A stretch of 64,000 nt of DNA from an uncultured Hyphomicrobiales bacterium. GTDB lineage: Bacteria; Pseudomonadota; Alphaproteobacteria; Rhizobiales; Beijerinckiaceae. Positions 7,642 to 15,928 of this stretch are shown here, piece after piece. The position numbers and the translations under genes are program-made. Position 1 is the first letter of the stretch. Every line of letters begins with the position of its first letter. The notes under the pieces are model-generated. The model ran no database searches and was not told the origin of the DNA. It saw nothing but the letters and a program-made list of their open reading frames with translations. Where the stretch lies: the NCBI GenBank assembly GCA_903931945.1, contig CAIZEI010000043.1, positions 1 through 64,000 on the forward strand, in the 5' to 3' direction.

Positions 7642-8543
7642 TTCTGAAACTCCGGCGCGACGAGGATATCAGCCTTGCTGCGAAGATATGTCAGCTCTGC
7701 ATGCAGAAGCCTTTCGCGTGCGTCCGCCAGATAATCGCCCATCGCCCGCTCGCGCGCCTTTTCAAAAGGCAAAGGAATGGATTTCTGACGCTCCACCATG
7801 ACCAGAATATGCACACCGTCATTCGCTTCGAGTGGATCGCTAACTTCCCCACTTTCAAGCCTCGCGGCCATCCTGAACAGCGCTTCGCCCAAGCGCGTCT
7901 GAACGGCAAAATCGAAGGATCGTCCGCTCACGGGTCTTGGCTCAATCAGCTTATTCACCGCAACAAACGCATCAACATTTCCAAAATTCCGCAACTCCTG
8001 CACTATGCTGCGCGCAACGTCCTGCGATGAATCGACGTCTGCAGGGAGCACAAGATCGCGGACACGCATGGTTCCCTCGCTGGCGTATTTGTCCGAATGG
8101 GTGGTGTACCAGGCGCGTAATTCGGCTTCCTCCGGCATGGCGGCGGTGGCGTCAGCAGAAATCTGCTGCTGCACACCTGCAACCAGGGCAGTGCGAACAT
8201 CCGGGTCAGAACTCGCCAGATCGAGTTCCAGCCCGCGCTGAACATAGAGTTCCTCAGCCATCATATCGTCGAAGATTTTCTGGCGTTGCGTCTGGGAAAT
8301 TTCACGAAAGGCAACGCCATATTCATTTTCGCTCTGGGCAACAAAATCACTCCAGAGAATCGGACGGCGATTGACGAGCGCGATGTCCTGTGAAGGCAGT
8401 TTGTAGCTCGTCGTACCTTCGGAGGTAAACAAACCATACCCGGCAATGCACAACCCGAGGCAGGCTCCGCAACCGGAGATCAGCAGGGTGCGACCACTTC
8501 TGCTGATTGCATTATTGTTGATGTCGCTCGTCATGGTCGTCAT
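7638..8543 (-). CDS. Membrane-anchored parvulin-type peptidyl-prolyl isomerase
   Basis: 301 residues starting MTTMTSDINN, overlapping the stop of the cytochrome gene by four bases (ATGA); the frame continues upstream to 8789 but that part is antisense-like read-through inside the cytochrome gene. An N-terminal hydrophobic segment (LLISGCGACLGLCIAGYGLF) should anchor it facing the periplasm. A SurA-like helical region (about 60-150, including DDMMAEELYVQRGLELDL) leads to a PpiC-type domain (about 155-255) containing LGEALFRMAARLESGEVSDP and GVHILVMVERQ. The role would be folding of exported proteins, probably those made from the same transcript. Confidence 0.82.
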   Translation of the reverse strand: MTTMTSDINNNAISRSGRTLLISGCGACLGLCIAGYGLFTSEGTTSYKLPSQDIALVNRRPILWSDFVAQSENEYGVAFREISQTQRQKIFDDMMAEELYVQRGLELDLASSDPDVRTALVAGVQQQISADATAAMPEEAELRAWYTTHSDKYASEGTMRVRDLVLPADVDSSQDVARSIVQELRNFGNVDAFVAVNKLIEPRPVSGRSFDFAVQTRLGEALFRMAARLESGEVSDPLEANDGVHILVMVERQKSIPLPFEKARERAMGDYLADARERLLHAELTYLRSKADILVAPEFQK

Positions 8544-9319
8544 CTGTTTTGCAATTGATGCGCCGCACGGCGCTTTCCAGCCATAGTAAATAGGTAAAAT
8601 GCCAAAGCGCGAATTGTTGCTGGGCTTAGTCGCCTTTGAAACGCGGGGCAAACCCCGGCGTGACCGCGGCTTATAGACTCGATCAGAGTTGCGCGGCTGC
8701 CATTGCCCCACAAATGGACCGGACCGACCAGATCCGGAGCGCCTATGGCAGAATCGCCGCGACCATCGCCGCCATGGCAATCCTGGCATCCGCCCCGGCC
8801 ACGATAAATGTCCTCTCCGCGCCGGGCGGCAGGGCTCTTTCCAGACTTGGCAAACGCCAATACGAACTCCGTGACATCGTCTATATCGTCAGGCGTCAGA
8901 GGATCGATCTTTTCACGCGTATAAGGAACCGGCTGAGCATAGGCTGGCATGTCGGCGAGGTGATGTCCTCGCGGGTCTCCGGATCTGATACCGTGGGTGA
9001 TGGAGCGTTCGATCTGGTATATCTCTCCCGAACCATACAACCACGCCCCTTCGATAAATCCGGGCACGCCAATGGCGCTGTCACCCTGCCCGGCACGGTG
9101 GCACCCAGAGCAATATTCAGCATAGGCCGACTGGCCGATATTCAAGGAAAAGTCGAGCAGAGTGGGGTTTAGCAGAACGACATCCGGTGGCGTACGCAAC
9201 AAACTGTCCTCCAGATGACCTCGCCACATAGTGCGTGCGGCGAGACTTGCGCCACAAACCGTAATGAAGATCGACAGTCCGAAAGACGCCTTACGGGCAT
9301 AGTGTAGCGCTGCAGCCAA
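8540..9319 (-). CDS. Diheme c-type cytochrome, membrane-anchored
   Basis: 259 residues read from a TTG start supported by a very strong GGGAGGAAGGG six bases upstream. One N-terminal membrane segment is followed by two cytochrome c domains with CSGCH and CQDCH haem sites. Methionine candidates for the distal ligands lie in HHLADMPAYAQ and the C-terminal part. It leads a three-gene coupled unit with the isomerase and HupE-type gene. An electron transfer role in the periplasm is expected; the partner enzyme is not in the window. No transmembrane oxidase subunit is adjacent, so this is not part of cbb3. Confidence 0.85.
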   Translation of the reverse strand: MAAALHYARKASFGLSIFITVCGASLAARTMWRGHLEDSLLRTPPDVVLLNPTLLDFSLNIGQSAYAEYCSGCHRAGQGDSAIGVPGFIEGAWLYGSGEIYQIERSITHGIRSGDPRGHHLADMPAYAQPVPYTREKIDPLTPDDIDDVTEFVLAFAKSGKSPAARRGEDIYRGRGGCQDCHGGDGRGDSAIGAPDLVGPVHLWGNGSRATLIESISRGHAGVCPAFQRRLSPATIRALAFYLFTMAGKRRAAHQLQNR

Positions 9320-9869
9320 GCCCTTCCTCCCGGTAATTCTTTTCGTGCGGATTAATCAAGCACATCTTTTACAGCAGTGACAATCTTGCACAAAAAGGCA
9401 TTTCAGAATCAAGCGAGAGCCGATGCAGCAGCTGAAATTTGAGAATATCTGGCTGATACACGACCGCATTTGTTCTAGCCAACCAAAAGACCACAAATTT
9501 TTGTCCAGCGTGAATGGCGTGTCTACGGTGATGCCGAGCACATTCCGCCTGAACATTGAACAACTGAAAGCCATGCGTCCAGAGCTGTTGATGGCGTCTT
9601 AAATTTTACCCAACTTGCCGAGATCAATCTAGGAAATCGAAAAAATGGAGATGATATAAGAAAATTATTCCACAGCCGCTTTCTATCAATTCAAAATCTT
9701 AACGTACTGTGATTAAACGGTTTTTATTTTTCAGTCAAATTTTCACCGTATTCTAAAGCAGAAATATTACGATTGTTTTTATCTCCCAACTGCTCGATAT
9801 CAGGTAACAGAGAATCTAAATAGCCAATAAAAATAAAAACTAAAACGACTCAAGGAATATATCTTGCCT
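9320..9869. other. AT-rich intergenic region without a convincing gene
   Basis: About 550 bases, notably AT-rich between 9600 and 9860. A 59-codon plus-strand frame at 9423-9602 has a weak GAGAG upstream but no recognisable family. The region lies beside a decayed insertion sequence and may itself be degraded mobile DNA. Confidence 0.4.
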
Positions 9870-9921
9870 TGAACAGCCCGGGTTGCCCCAAGGCTGCAAC
9901 TCTTGAGAGACTGGAGCCACC

Positions 9922-10078
9922 GTGAACAAGACGACGAACAAATTTTGCCCTGAGGTCCGCGCACGGGCCGCGCCAATCGCTTTGGAGCATCAGGGCGATC
10001 ATCCCTGCGTCGGGCTCCCATCGCGGCCATTGCAAGCAGATTGGCTACTCGACCCCCAAGCTCAACTTTGGCTTAAGA
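9922..10078 (+). pseudogene. IS3-family OrfA remnant (frameshifted)
   Basis: Reading from GTG 9922 gives MNKTTNKFCPEVRARAAP, matching the start of IS3 OrfA helix-turn-helix proteins. After about EHQGDHPC the similarity moves to another frame (RRAPIAAIASRLA, resembling the SRWAAIASIA block), so at least one frameshift is present. The DNA-binding domain is incomplete. Confidence 0.75.
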
Positions 10079-10082
10079 AACT

Positions 10083-10526
10083 TTGAGATCGATTGCGGCA
10101 AGCGGTCTGATGCGCAAGCCACGGCGCGCACGCGCGCTTTGGTCTCGATGCACTCGAAGAGGCCTACCACGACCGGCATTGGGCCAACCGCAGCGACTTT
10201 ATTCATCACAGCTGATCACGGCGGTTCAATGCGTGGCGATCAAATACACCGAATGGGTAACCAAGGCTCGCCTTGAACCCTCCGTCGACCGCATTGGCGT
10301 CAGCTCCGACAACATACTCGCAGAGACTACCAACTGGCTCTACAGAACCGAAGTCATTCGAAACCGGGGGCCTTGGCGCAACCTTGAGGTCGTCGAGTTC
10401 GCCACGCTCGAATGGGTCGATTGGTTCAACAACCGCCGCCCGCTCGCGCCCATCGGAAATATTCCGCCTGGCGAAGCCAAGGCGCGCTATTATGCCAATC
10501 TTGAGGAGCCGGCCATGGCCGCGTGA
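10083..10526 (+). pseudogene. IS3-family OrfB (DDE integrase) C-terminal remnant
   Basis: The final part reads LEPSVDRIGVSSDNILAET, then VEFATLEWVDWFNNRRPLAP and a terminal EEPAMAA, the typical end of the IS3 integrase core. The catalytic region upstream is missing or scrambled: a remnant HWANRSDFIHHS is followed by a stop in its frame. The last acidic residue region is present but the first two aspartates of the DDE triad are not. Confidence 0.8.
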
Positions 10527-10582
10527 CTTAAACCAAAGAGCCCCCGGCAAACCCGGGGCGGTTCATACTCAAGGGCAAGATT

Positions 10583-11281
10583 TCAGGATAGCACTTTATA
10601 AAAGCTCTCCCAAACAGACCCCTCACAAAGAGATTTCCGGTAAATATCATGAGCAGCCAACTCAGCTGGTAAAGGAATCGAAGAATTAAATTTCATTTTT
10701 GAATATTCTGCAATAATAGGATTATTATTATTATTTTTCTTTTCAACTGAAACAAAACCTAAACCCTTCTGGCGACCACCCATCAATTCCATATAAATTT
10801 CCGCCAGAATTTCAGAATCCAGCAAAGCGCCGTGCTTGGTGCGTTTCGAGTTATCGATCCGATAGCGCGCGCACAAAGCATCAAGCGAATTTGATGCTCC
10901 CGGATGCTTCTTGCGCGCAAATGTCAACGTATCAAAAACACGATCAATCGAAAGACCGGTTGCGCCAACTCGAGCAAGTTCCGCATTGATGAATTTAATA
11001 TCGAATTCCGCGTTGTGAATAATCAAACGCGAATCCGCGATAAATTCGAGAAAATCACGATATTTAGTTTCAAAAAGCGGCTTACCCCTTAAAAATTCTG
11101 TCGACAATCCGTGGATTCGAAACGCCTCCGCCGGAACCGATCGCAGCGGATCAAGATATGTATGAAAATTTTGGCCCGTCGGCATGAGATTGATAATCTC
11201 AACACAGGCGATTTCGACAATCCGATGACCACCGGATGGGTCAAGACCGGTCGTTTCCGTATCGAGGACAATCTCTCTCAT
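10583..11281 (-). CDS. dnaQ: DNA polymerase III epsilon subunit (proofreading exonuclease)
   Basis: 232 residues. The DnaQ exonuclease motifs are complete: DTETTGLDP (ExoI), HNAEFDIKFINAEL (ExoII) and HGALLDSEILAEIYMEL (ExoIII), so it should proofread during replication as part of the polymerase III core. After the catalytic domain a linker contains five asparagines in a row (VEKKNNNNNP), encoded by a run of AAT codons at 10722-10736, followed by the tail that in family members contacts the alpha subunit. It is 18 bases downstream of coaE on the same strand, an arrangement usual in Rhizobiales. Its stop lies only 17 bases from the dead IS element. Confidence 0.93.
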   Translation of the reverse strand: MREIVLDTETTGLDPSGGHRIVEIACVEIINLMPTGQNFHTYLDPLRSVPAEAFRIHGLSTEFLRGKPLFETKYRDFLEFIADSRLIIHNAEFDIKFINAELARVGATGLSIDRVFDTLTFARKKHPGASNSLDALCARYRIDNSKRTKHGALLDSEILAEIYMELMGGRQKGLGFVSVEKKNNNNNPIIAEYSKMKFNSSIPLPAELAAHDIYRKSLCEGSVWESFYKVLS

Positions 11282-11299
11282 TAAAAATCTCTGCGCGAT

Positions 11300-11887
11300 T
11301 CAGTTCATGTAAGCGACACACCGAAGCACTTCAATGGTCCGTCGTCTAGCCGCATCCAATCCCTTGCTTGTATCGATCAAAAAATGTGCGTGGCGACGCT
11401 TGGTTGCATCCTGGATTTGGCGGGCAAGAATTTTTTCAAACTTTTCGTTCGTCATACCGGGCCTTGCGAGCACCCTGGCTCTCTGGACATTCTCCGGCGC
11501 GGTAACAACGACGATAATATCGACTTCAACACCCATACCAATTTCAAACATCAGCGGAATATCAAGAACAACTAACATTTTTCCTTCTGCCTGCGCGGCT
11601 GTCAAAAACTCCTGTCGCGCCTTGCCGATAAAAGGGTGAACAATGCTTTCAAGCGTTTTTAAAGCTCTTGGATCGTTCAAAACTCTGGAAGAAAGCAGAC
11701 TTCGATCAACAATTCCATTTTGCAAAACGCCCGGAAACGCGGCTTCAACCAATGCAGCTCCCGAACCGCTGTAGAGATTATGAACTGCAGCGTCAGAATC
11801 GTGGACCGGAACGCCAGCCTCCAGAAAAAATCCGGTCGTTGTCGATTTGCCCATCCCGATGGAGCCCGTGAGGCCTATAACAATCAT
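11300..11887 (-). CDS. coaE: Dephospho-CoA kinase
   Basis: 195 residues, normal for CoaE, which phosphorylates dephospho-CoA to complete coenzyme A synthesis. The P-loop GLTGSIGMGKSTT is at the start, followed by the substrate-binding VPVHDSDAAVHNLY and the conserved DIPLMFE. It lies between ppsR (50 bases upstream) and dnaQ. In many relatives maf and aroE sit between ppsR and coaE; both are absent here. Confidence 0.94.
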   Translation of the reverse strand: MIVIGLTGSIGMGKSTTTGFFLEAGVPVHDSDAAVHNLYSGSGAALVEAAFPGVLQNGIVDRSLLSSRVLNDPRALKTLESIVHPFIGKARQEFLTAAQAEGKMLVVLDIPLMFEIGMGVEVDIIVVVTAPENVQRARVLARPGMTNEKFEKILARQIQDATKRRHAHFLIDTSKGLDAARRRTIEVLRCVAYMN

Positions 11888-11937
11888 TGTGTGTATCTTT
11901 TCTGATCCATTCGTTCAGCGCCGGCGATCAATATTGG

Positions 11938-12786
11938 TTATGATTGTGCGATAAACTTCAGTTTGTGCTCCTTGTATAAATCAATAATCGCTGCCGCAGT
12001 TTCTTCGATCGAACGGCGAGTCACATCAATGACCGGCCATCCATTTTGTGCATAAAGTCGTCGGGAAAAGGCGACCTCCTCGGCAACCGCCATCCTGTCA
12101 ACATAGGACGTTTCCTGATCGGCGTTGAGGGCCAGCAATCGGTTTTGCCGAATCTGGACAATCCTTTCAGCGGATGCAACGAGACCTACAATCAAAGGCG
12201 TTTGCAATTCAAGAATGCTTGAGGGCAGCGAAACGTTGGGCACCATAGGAACATTTGCTGTTTTGATGCCACGATTGGCGAGATAGATTGAGGTCGGTGT
12301 TTTGGATGTACGGCTGATTCCAAGCAAAACGACATCAGCCTGTTCAAGGTTCTCCGGCAATTGGCCGTCGTCATGCAACATTGTAAAATTCAAAGCGTCA
12401 ATGCGTTTGAAATAATCCGCATTCAGCATGTGCTGGGCGCCAGGCCGGGAAATAGATACTGTACCAAGATAGGCCTGAAAAAGACTAAATATTGGCTGTA
12501 ATACCGACAGGCAAGGACTACTGATGACGTGACAAGCATCTTCCAGACGCCCGATTAGTTGATTGTCAACCAGTGTATATAGAACTACACCGGGCGCAGC
12601 CTCGATTTCGGTGATTGCGCGGTTGAGCTGCGCAAGCGAGCGGACGAAGGGATAAACGTGTTCGATCGAAGCTACGCCTTGATATTGAGCAGCGACAGCT
12701 CGACTGACTGCAATGAGTGTTTCGCCTGTGGCGTCCGAGACCAGGTGGAGGTGAAAATAACTTCTCGTCATCCCAAATAACCCCAT
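11938..12786 (-). CDS. ppsR: Pyruvate, phosphate dikinase / PEP synthase regulatory protein (DUF299)
   Basis: 282 residues. This bifunctional protein family phosphorylates PPDK or PEP synthase on a threonine using ADP and removes it by phosphorolysis. The start SYFHLHLVSDATGETL and the P-loop GISRTSKTPTSIYLANRG are diagnostic. The likely client, ppdK, is about 5 kb away at 17656, with the target threonine next to its catalytic histidine. Two in-frame ATGs exist (12786 and 12771); the first has GGGGC at good spacing. The gene is divergent from ccmA. Confidence 0.92.
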   Translation of the reverse strand: MGLFGMTRSYFHLHLVSDATGETLIAVSRAVAAQYQGVASIEHVYPFVRSLAQLNRAITEIEAAPGVVLYTLVDNQLIGRLEDACHVISSPCLSVLQPIFSLFQAYLGTVSISRPGAQHMLNADYFKRIDALNFTMLHDDGQLPENLEQADVVLLGISRTSKTPTSIYLANRGIKTANVPMVPNVSLPSSILELQTPLIVGLVASAERIVQIRQNRLLALNADQETSYVDRMAVAEEVAFSRRLYAQNGWPVIDVTRRSIEETAAAIIDLYKEHKLKFIAQS

Positions 12787-12954
12787 TTCAGCCCCAGGCG
12801 GCAGCCCGCATGACGTCGCCTATATTTGCTCTTTTTCCGAGACAGAAGTCAAAAGTCCGAAGGTCGGCGGAATTATCCGGGAAAGGTCATTGCAGGGGTT
12901 GCAAACCGCCCCGAAGAATGAAAACGGTCGAACCCATCTAACTGGAATTCTGCC

Positions 12955-13593
12955 TTGATCATAGCGGCGTACTCCGAAAGTCTTCAGCTGAAGGTCCTGG
13001 ACCTCTCGCTTGCGAGAGGTGGAAGAACGCTGATATCGCGGTTGAATTTTGAACTCTCCAGTGGAAAAGCCATGATTGTCGCTGGCCCCAATGGCGCAGG
13101 CAAATCAACGCTGCTTCGATCTCTCGCCGGTTTGCTCGGTCAAACCAGTGGAACTATCGAACTTCGGGTAGATGGCGTATTGGCGGAGATGAGTGAATCC
13201 ATTCATTACGTAGCCCATAAAGAAGCGCAAAAGGCAGCGCTCACCGTGCGTGAAAATCTGGGATTTTGGGCGAAAATATTATCGACGGGAACACGGGGTA
13301 TTTCGCCCGATGAAGCGCTTTCTCATTTTGCGCTTTCCCATTGCGCCGATCTTCCGGTTGGCTATCTGTCAGCTGGTCAGCGTCGGCGAGCAGCGCTTGC
13401 CCGCCTGTTGATAGCCCCCAGACCCCTATGGCTGCTCGACGAACCCGCAACTGCGCTTGATGCAAGGTCGCAAAAGTGTCTGGCAACGGTGATGTCGAAT
13501 CATCTGGTTTCGGGAGGCATGATTATCGCCGCAACTCATACACCGCTGGGACTGGATAAAGCAGACAACCTCAGTCTCGGCGCCACGACATGA
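12955..13593 (+). CDS. ccmA: Haem exporter ATP-binding protein CcmA
   Basis: 212 residues forming one ABC ATPase: Walker A GPNGAGKST, signature LSAGQRRR, Walker B LWLLDEPATALD and a switch histidine in AATHTPLG. It powers the CcmABCD complex that releases haem-loaded CcmE during cytochrome c maturation. The start is a TTG at 12955 with only a weak GGAA upstream; no better in-frame start exists before the Walker A. Its stop overlaps the start of ccmB (ATGA). Confidence 0.92.
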   Translation: MIIAAYSESLQLKVLDLSLARGGRTLISRLNFELSSGKAMIVAGPNGAGKSTLLRSLAGLLGQTSGTIELRVDGVLAEMSESIHYVAHKEAQKAALTVRENLGFWAKILSTGTRGISPDEALSHFALSHCADLPVGYLSAGQRRRAALARLLIAPRPLWLLDEPATALDARSQKCLATVMSNHLVSGGMIIAATHTPLGLDKADNLSLGATT

Positions 13594-14258
13594 CGGAAGC
13601 GCTTTTGGCTTTGTTTTTTCGTGAAATTCAAATCTCGCGCCGGATTGGAGGCAGTGGCTCGATTGGCGTTGTTTTCTTTCTCATTCTGGTGACGATTACA
13701 CCTTTCGCGATTGGCCCTGATCTCAATCTCCTCTCGCGGATTGGTCCAGCGATTCTATGGATCGCAGCGCTTTTATCAACACTGCTTGGCCTTGACCGGT
13801 TATTCCAGTCAGATTGCGAGGATGGTTCGCTTGACCTTTTACGTATCGGATCGGCTCCGCTGGAACTGGTTGTGGCGGTCAAGTGCTTGGCGCATTGGAC
13901 TGTTACCGGACTGCCATTGGTGATTTTTACGCCTCTTTTTGGCTTGATGCTGGCATTGGACAGTCCCACATTATGGGGCGTCGTGATCTCGCTCCTGGTT
14001 GGAACGCCGGCTTTGACCTTTATAGGCGCAATTGGCGCGGCATTGACCGTCAGCCTGCGTCGTGGCGGACTACTGATGGCGGTCCTGATCCTCCCCTTCA
14101 CCGTGCCGGTGCTGATTTTCGGCGTATCGACGGCCGGTGCAGCAGGCGGTGGCGTTATTCCTTTCTGGACCCCATTTCTCGTTCAGTGCGCCCTGACTTT
14201 GGGGTCGCTCGCGTTGGCCCCGTTTGCAGCAGCGGCAGCGCTGCGGGGGGACGATTGA
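13590..14258 (+). CDS. ccmB: Haem exporter permease CcmB
   Basis: 222 residues with six hydrophobic spans, typical of CcmB. Recognisable segments are LLALFFREIQISRR at the start, then PAILWIAALLSTLLGLDRLFQ and LLRIGSAPLELVVAVKCLAHW. It is the membrane partner of CcmA in cytochrome c biogenesis system I. The ATG overlaps ccmA by four bases, and ccmC follows after 70 bases. Confidence 0.93.
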   Translation: MTEALLALFFREIQISRRIGGSGSIGVVFFLILVTITPFAIGPDLNLLSRIGPAILWIAALLSTLLGLDRLFQSDCEDGSLDLLRIGSAPLELVVAVKCLAHWTVTGLPLVIFTPLFGLMLALDSPTLWGVVISLLVGTPALTFIGAIGAALTVSLRRGGLLMAVLILPFTVPVLIFGVSTAGAAGGGVIPFWTPFLVQCALTLGSLALAPFAAAAALRGDD

Positions 14259-14328
14259 GAGATTTCAGGAGATCAGAAGGAGGTCGCGATCGATTGCCAT
14301 TATCTTCCGCCCGGGATACCAATTGCCC

Positions 14329-15087
14329 ATGCTTAGATATGCCAATCCCGCCAATTTTCTTTGGCTTGCCAATCGGCTCATTCCCTGGCTTGGCGCTTCA
14401 AGCGCAGCTCTGGCTGCATTGGGTCTTTATGGCGCATTTTTTGTGGCGCCTGCTGATTATCAGCAAGGTGAAACCGTCCGAATTATGTTTATCCATGTTC
14501 CCGCCGCCTGGCTCTCCACTTTTATATACGGAGTGATGACACTATCGGCGTTGGGAACGCTTGTCTGGCGACATCCGCTAGCCGACGTCGCTCAGAAGGC
14601 CGCAGCGCCGCTCGGGGCCGCATTCACGCTCATCTGCCTGGTCACGGGGTCCCTTTGGGGTAAACCCATGTGGGGAACCTGGTGGGTCTGGGATGCTCGG
14701 CTGACATCGGTTCTTGTCTTGTTTCTGATTTATCTTGGATTGGTCGCGCTCTGGCAAACAATCGAGGACCCTGCCAGGGCGGCCCGCGCGGCAGCGATCC
14801 TCACTCTTGTTGGCGTGGTCAATCTACCCGTCATCAAATTCTCTGTTGACTGGTGGAATACTCTTCACCAACCGGCGTCGGTTTTCCGCATGGGAGGCCC
14901 GACAATTGACAAGTCAATGTTATGGCCATTGCTGGTGATGGCGATAGCCGCGACGCTGCTGTTTTTGACCCTGCATCTCATGGCGATCCGCAACGAGATT
15001 CTGCGCCGCCGTCTGCGCCGCCTGTCGATCATTGCGGCGGCGGATGAGACCGCCGGGCATGCCTTTTCGCCTGGAGCAGCACAATGA
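14329..15087 (+). CDS. ccmC: Haem-handling protein CcmC
   Basis: 252 residues with six spans. The tryptophan-rich haem-binding motif WGTWWVWDARLTS is present, with conserved histidines in MFIHVPAAWLS and NTLHQPASV on the flanking periplasmic side. CcmC loads haem onto CcmE. The start is at MLRYANPANF (14329), the usual opening; an open frame to 14224 runs back over ccmB and is not supported. The stop overlaps ccmD (ATGA). Confidence 0.92.
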   Translation: MLRYANPANFLWLANRLIPWLGASSAALAALGLYGAFFVAPADYQQGETVRIMFIHVPAAWLSTFIYGVMTLSALGTLVWRHPLADVAQKAAAPLGAAFTLICLVTGSLWGKPMWGTWWVWDARLTSVLVLFLIYLGLVALWQTIEDPARAARAAAILTLVGVVNLPVIKFSVDWWNTLHQPASVFRMGGPTIDKSMLWPLLVMAIAATLLFLTLHLMAIRNEILRRRLRRLSIIAAADETAGHAFSPGAAQ

Positions 15088-15239
15088 ATGGGTCGCACAT
15101 TGAGTTTATCGTGGCGGCTTATGCCGTCACGATGCTGACAGTCATCGCAATGATTGTAGCAATTTGCCACGATCATTTTGTTCTGAAAAAAGCGCTTGCG
15201 CGGTTTCCGGCCCGCGATGTGGGCGAGGAGGGCGCGTGA
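15084..15239 (+). CDS. ccmD: Haem exporter small subunit CcmD
   Basis: A 51-residue protein, MNGSHIEFIVAAYAVTML onward, with one membrane helix followed by a basic tail (HFVLKKALARFPAR). This is the CcmD pattern; it stabilises the CcmABC-CcmE complex. It overlaps ccmC by four bases at its start and ccmG by four at its end (GTGA), a perfect fit in the operon. Identification rests mainly on position, length and topology. Confidence 0.88.
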   Translation: MNGSHIEFIVAAYAVTMLTVIAMIVAICHDHFVLKKALARFPARDVGEEGA

Positions 15240-15823
15240 TCGGACCCGATTCAAAAAGGGATCACCGGTCCTGGCTGGCGTTTTTACCCTTGGTTTTTTT
15301 CGCGGTTTTAGCAGTGGTGTTTTATTTAGCGTTGCGTGGAGGCGACCATTCCCGCCTTCCATCAGCCCTGGTTGGGCGGCCGGCGCCAGCGTTCGTCTTG
15401 CCGCCGCTTGAAGAAAAGGCCGGCGTCCGGGGGCTTTCTGATTCTGACCTGCGGCAAGGCAAGGCAACAATCGTGAATATATTTGCTTCCTGGTGTGTTC
15501 CGTGCCGCGACGAGCACGCGCAGCTCCTTCAATTATCGCGGGACGCGCGCCTGGCTGATGAAGGTGTGAGGCTGGTGGGGTTGGCCTATAAGGATGAACC
15601 CGCCAATTCGTTAAAATTTCTTCGTGAGCTGGGCAATCCATACGCCAGTATTGGCGCTGATATCAACGGTCGTACCGGCATTGATTGGGGCGTCTATGGT
15701 GTGCCCGAAACGTTTGTCGTACGCGGCGACGGAATCATTGCTTATAAATTCATCGGGCCGCTCAGCGCTGATACGCTGCGCAGCGATTTGATCCCACAAA
15801 TACAAAAAGCGATAAATTATTAA
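15236..15823 (+). CDS. ccmG: Thiol:disulfide interchange protein CcmG/DsbE
   Basis: 195 residues from GTG 15236, overlapping the ccmD stop. An N-terminal membrane anchor (LAFLPLVFFAVLAVVFYLAL) is followed by a thioredoxin fold with the active site FASWCVPCRDEH and the cis-proline region VYGVPETFVV. It reduces the CxxCH cysteines of apocytochromes c in the periplasm. The later ccm genes (ccmE, F, H) are not in the window and presumably lie elsewhere, as in other Rhizobiales. Confidence 0.92.
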   Translation: MIGPDSKRDHRSWLAFLPLVFFAVLAVVFYLALRGGDHSRLPSALVGRPAPAFVLPPLEEKAGVRGLSDSDLRQGKATIVNIFASWCVPCRDEHAQLLQLSRDARLADEGVRLVGLAYKDEPANSLKFLRELGNPYASIGADINGRTGIDWGVYGVPETFVVRGDGIIAYKFIGPLSADTLRSDLIPQIQKAINY

Positions 15824-15928
15824 ACGACGGTGTCCGGTTGCCAGATTGCGCCGTCAGACTGGTATTGCAATAAGCCTCGATTCAGTTGAGGAAGGCGGAC
15901 TTAACCAATCACTTGTCTGGTTTGACAC

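Larger units (their letters stand above)
9870..10565 (+). mobile_element. Decayed IS3-family insertion sequence, internally deleted
   Basis: The ends are imperfect inverted repeats: the left starts TGAACAGCCCGGGTTGCC at 9870 and the right, read on the other strand from 10565, starts TGAACCGCCCCGGGTTTGCC. Between them are remnants of both IS3 frames: orfA from 9922 and the C-terminal part of orfB up to 10526. The total of about 700 bases is well below the usual 1.2 kb, so several hundred bases are missing from the middle. I see no clear target duplication. The element is dead. Confidence 0.8.

Noticed and set aside
9423-9602. 59-codon plus-strand frame in the AT-rich gap
   Set aside because: Weak ribosome site, no recognisable family, and adjacent to decayed mobile DNA.
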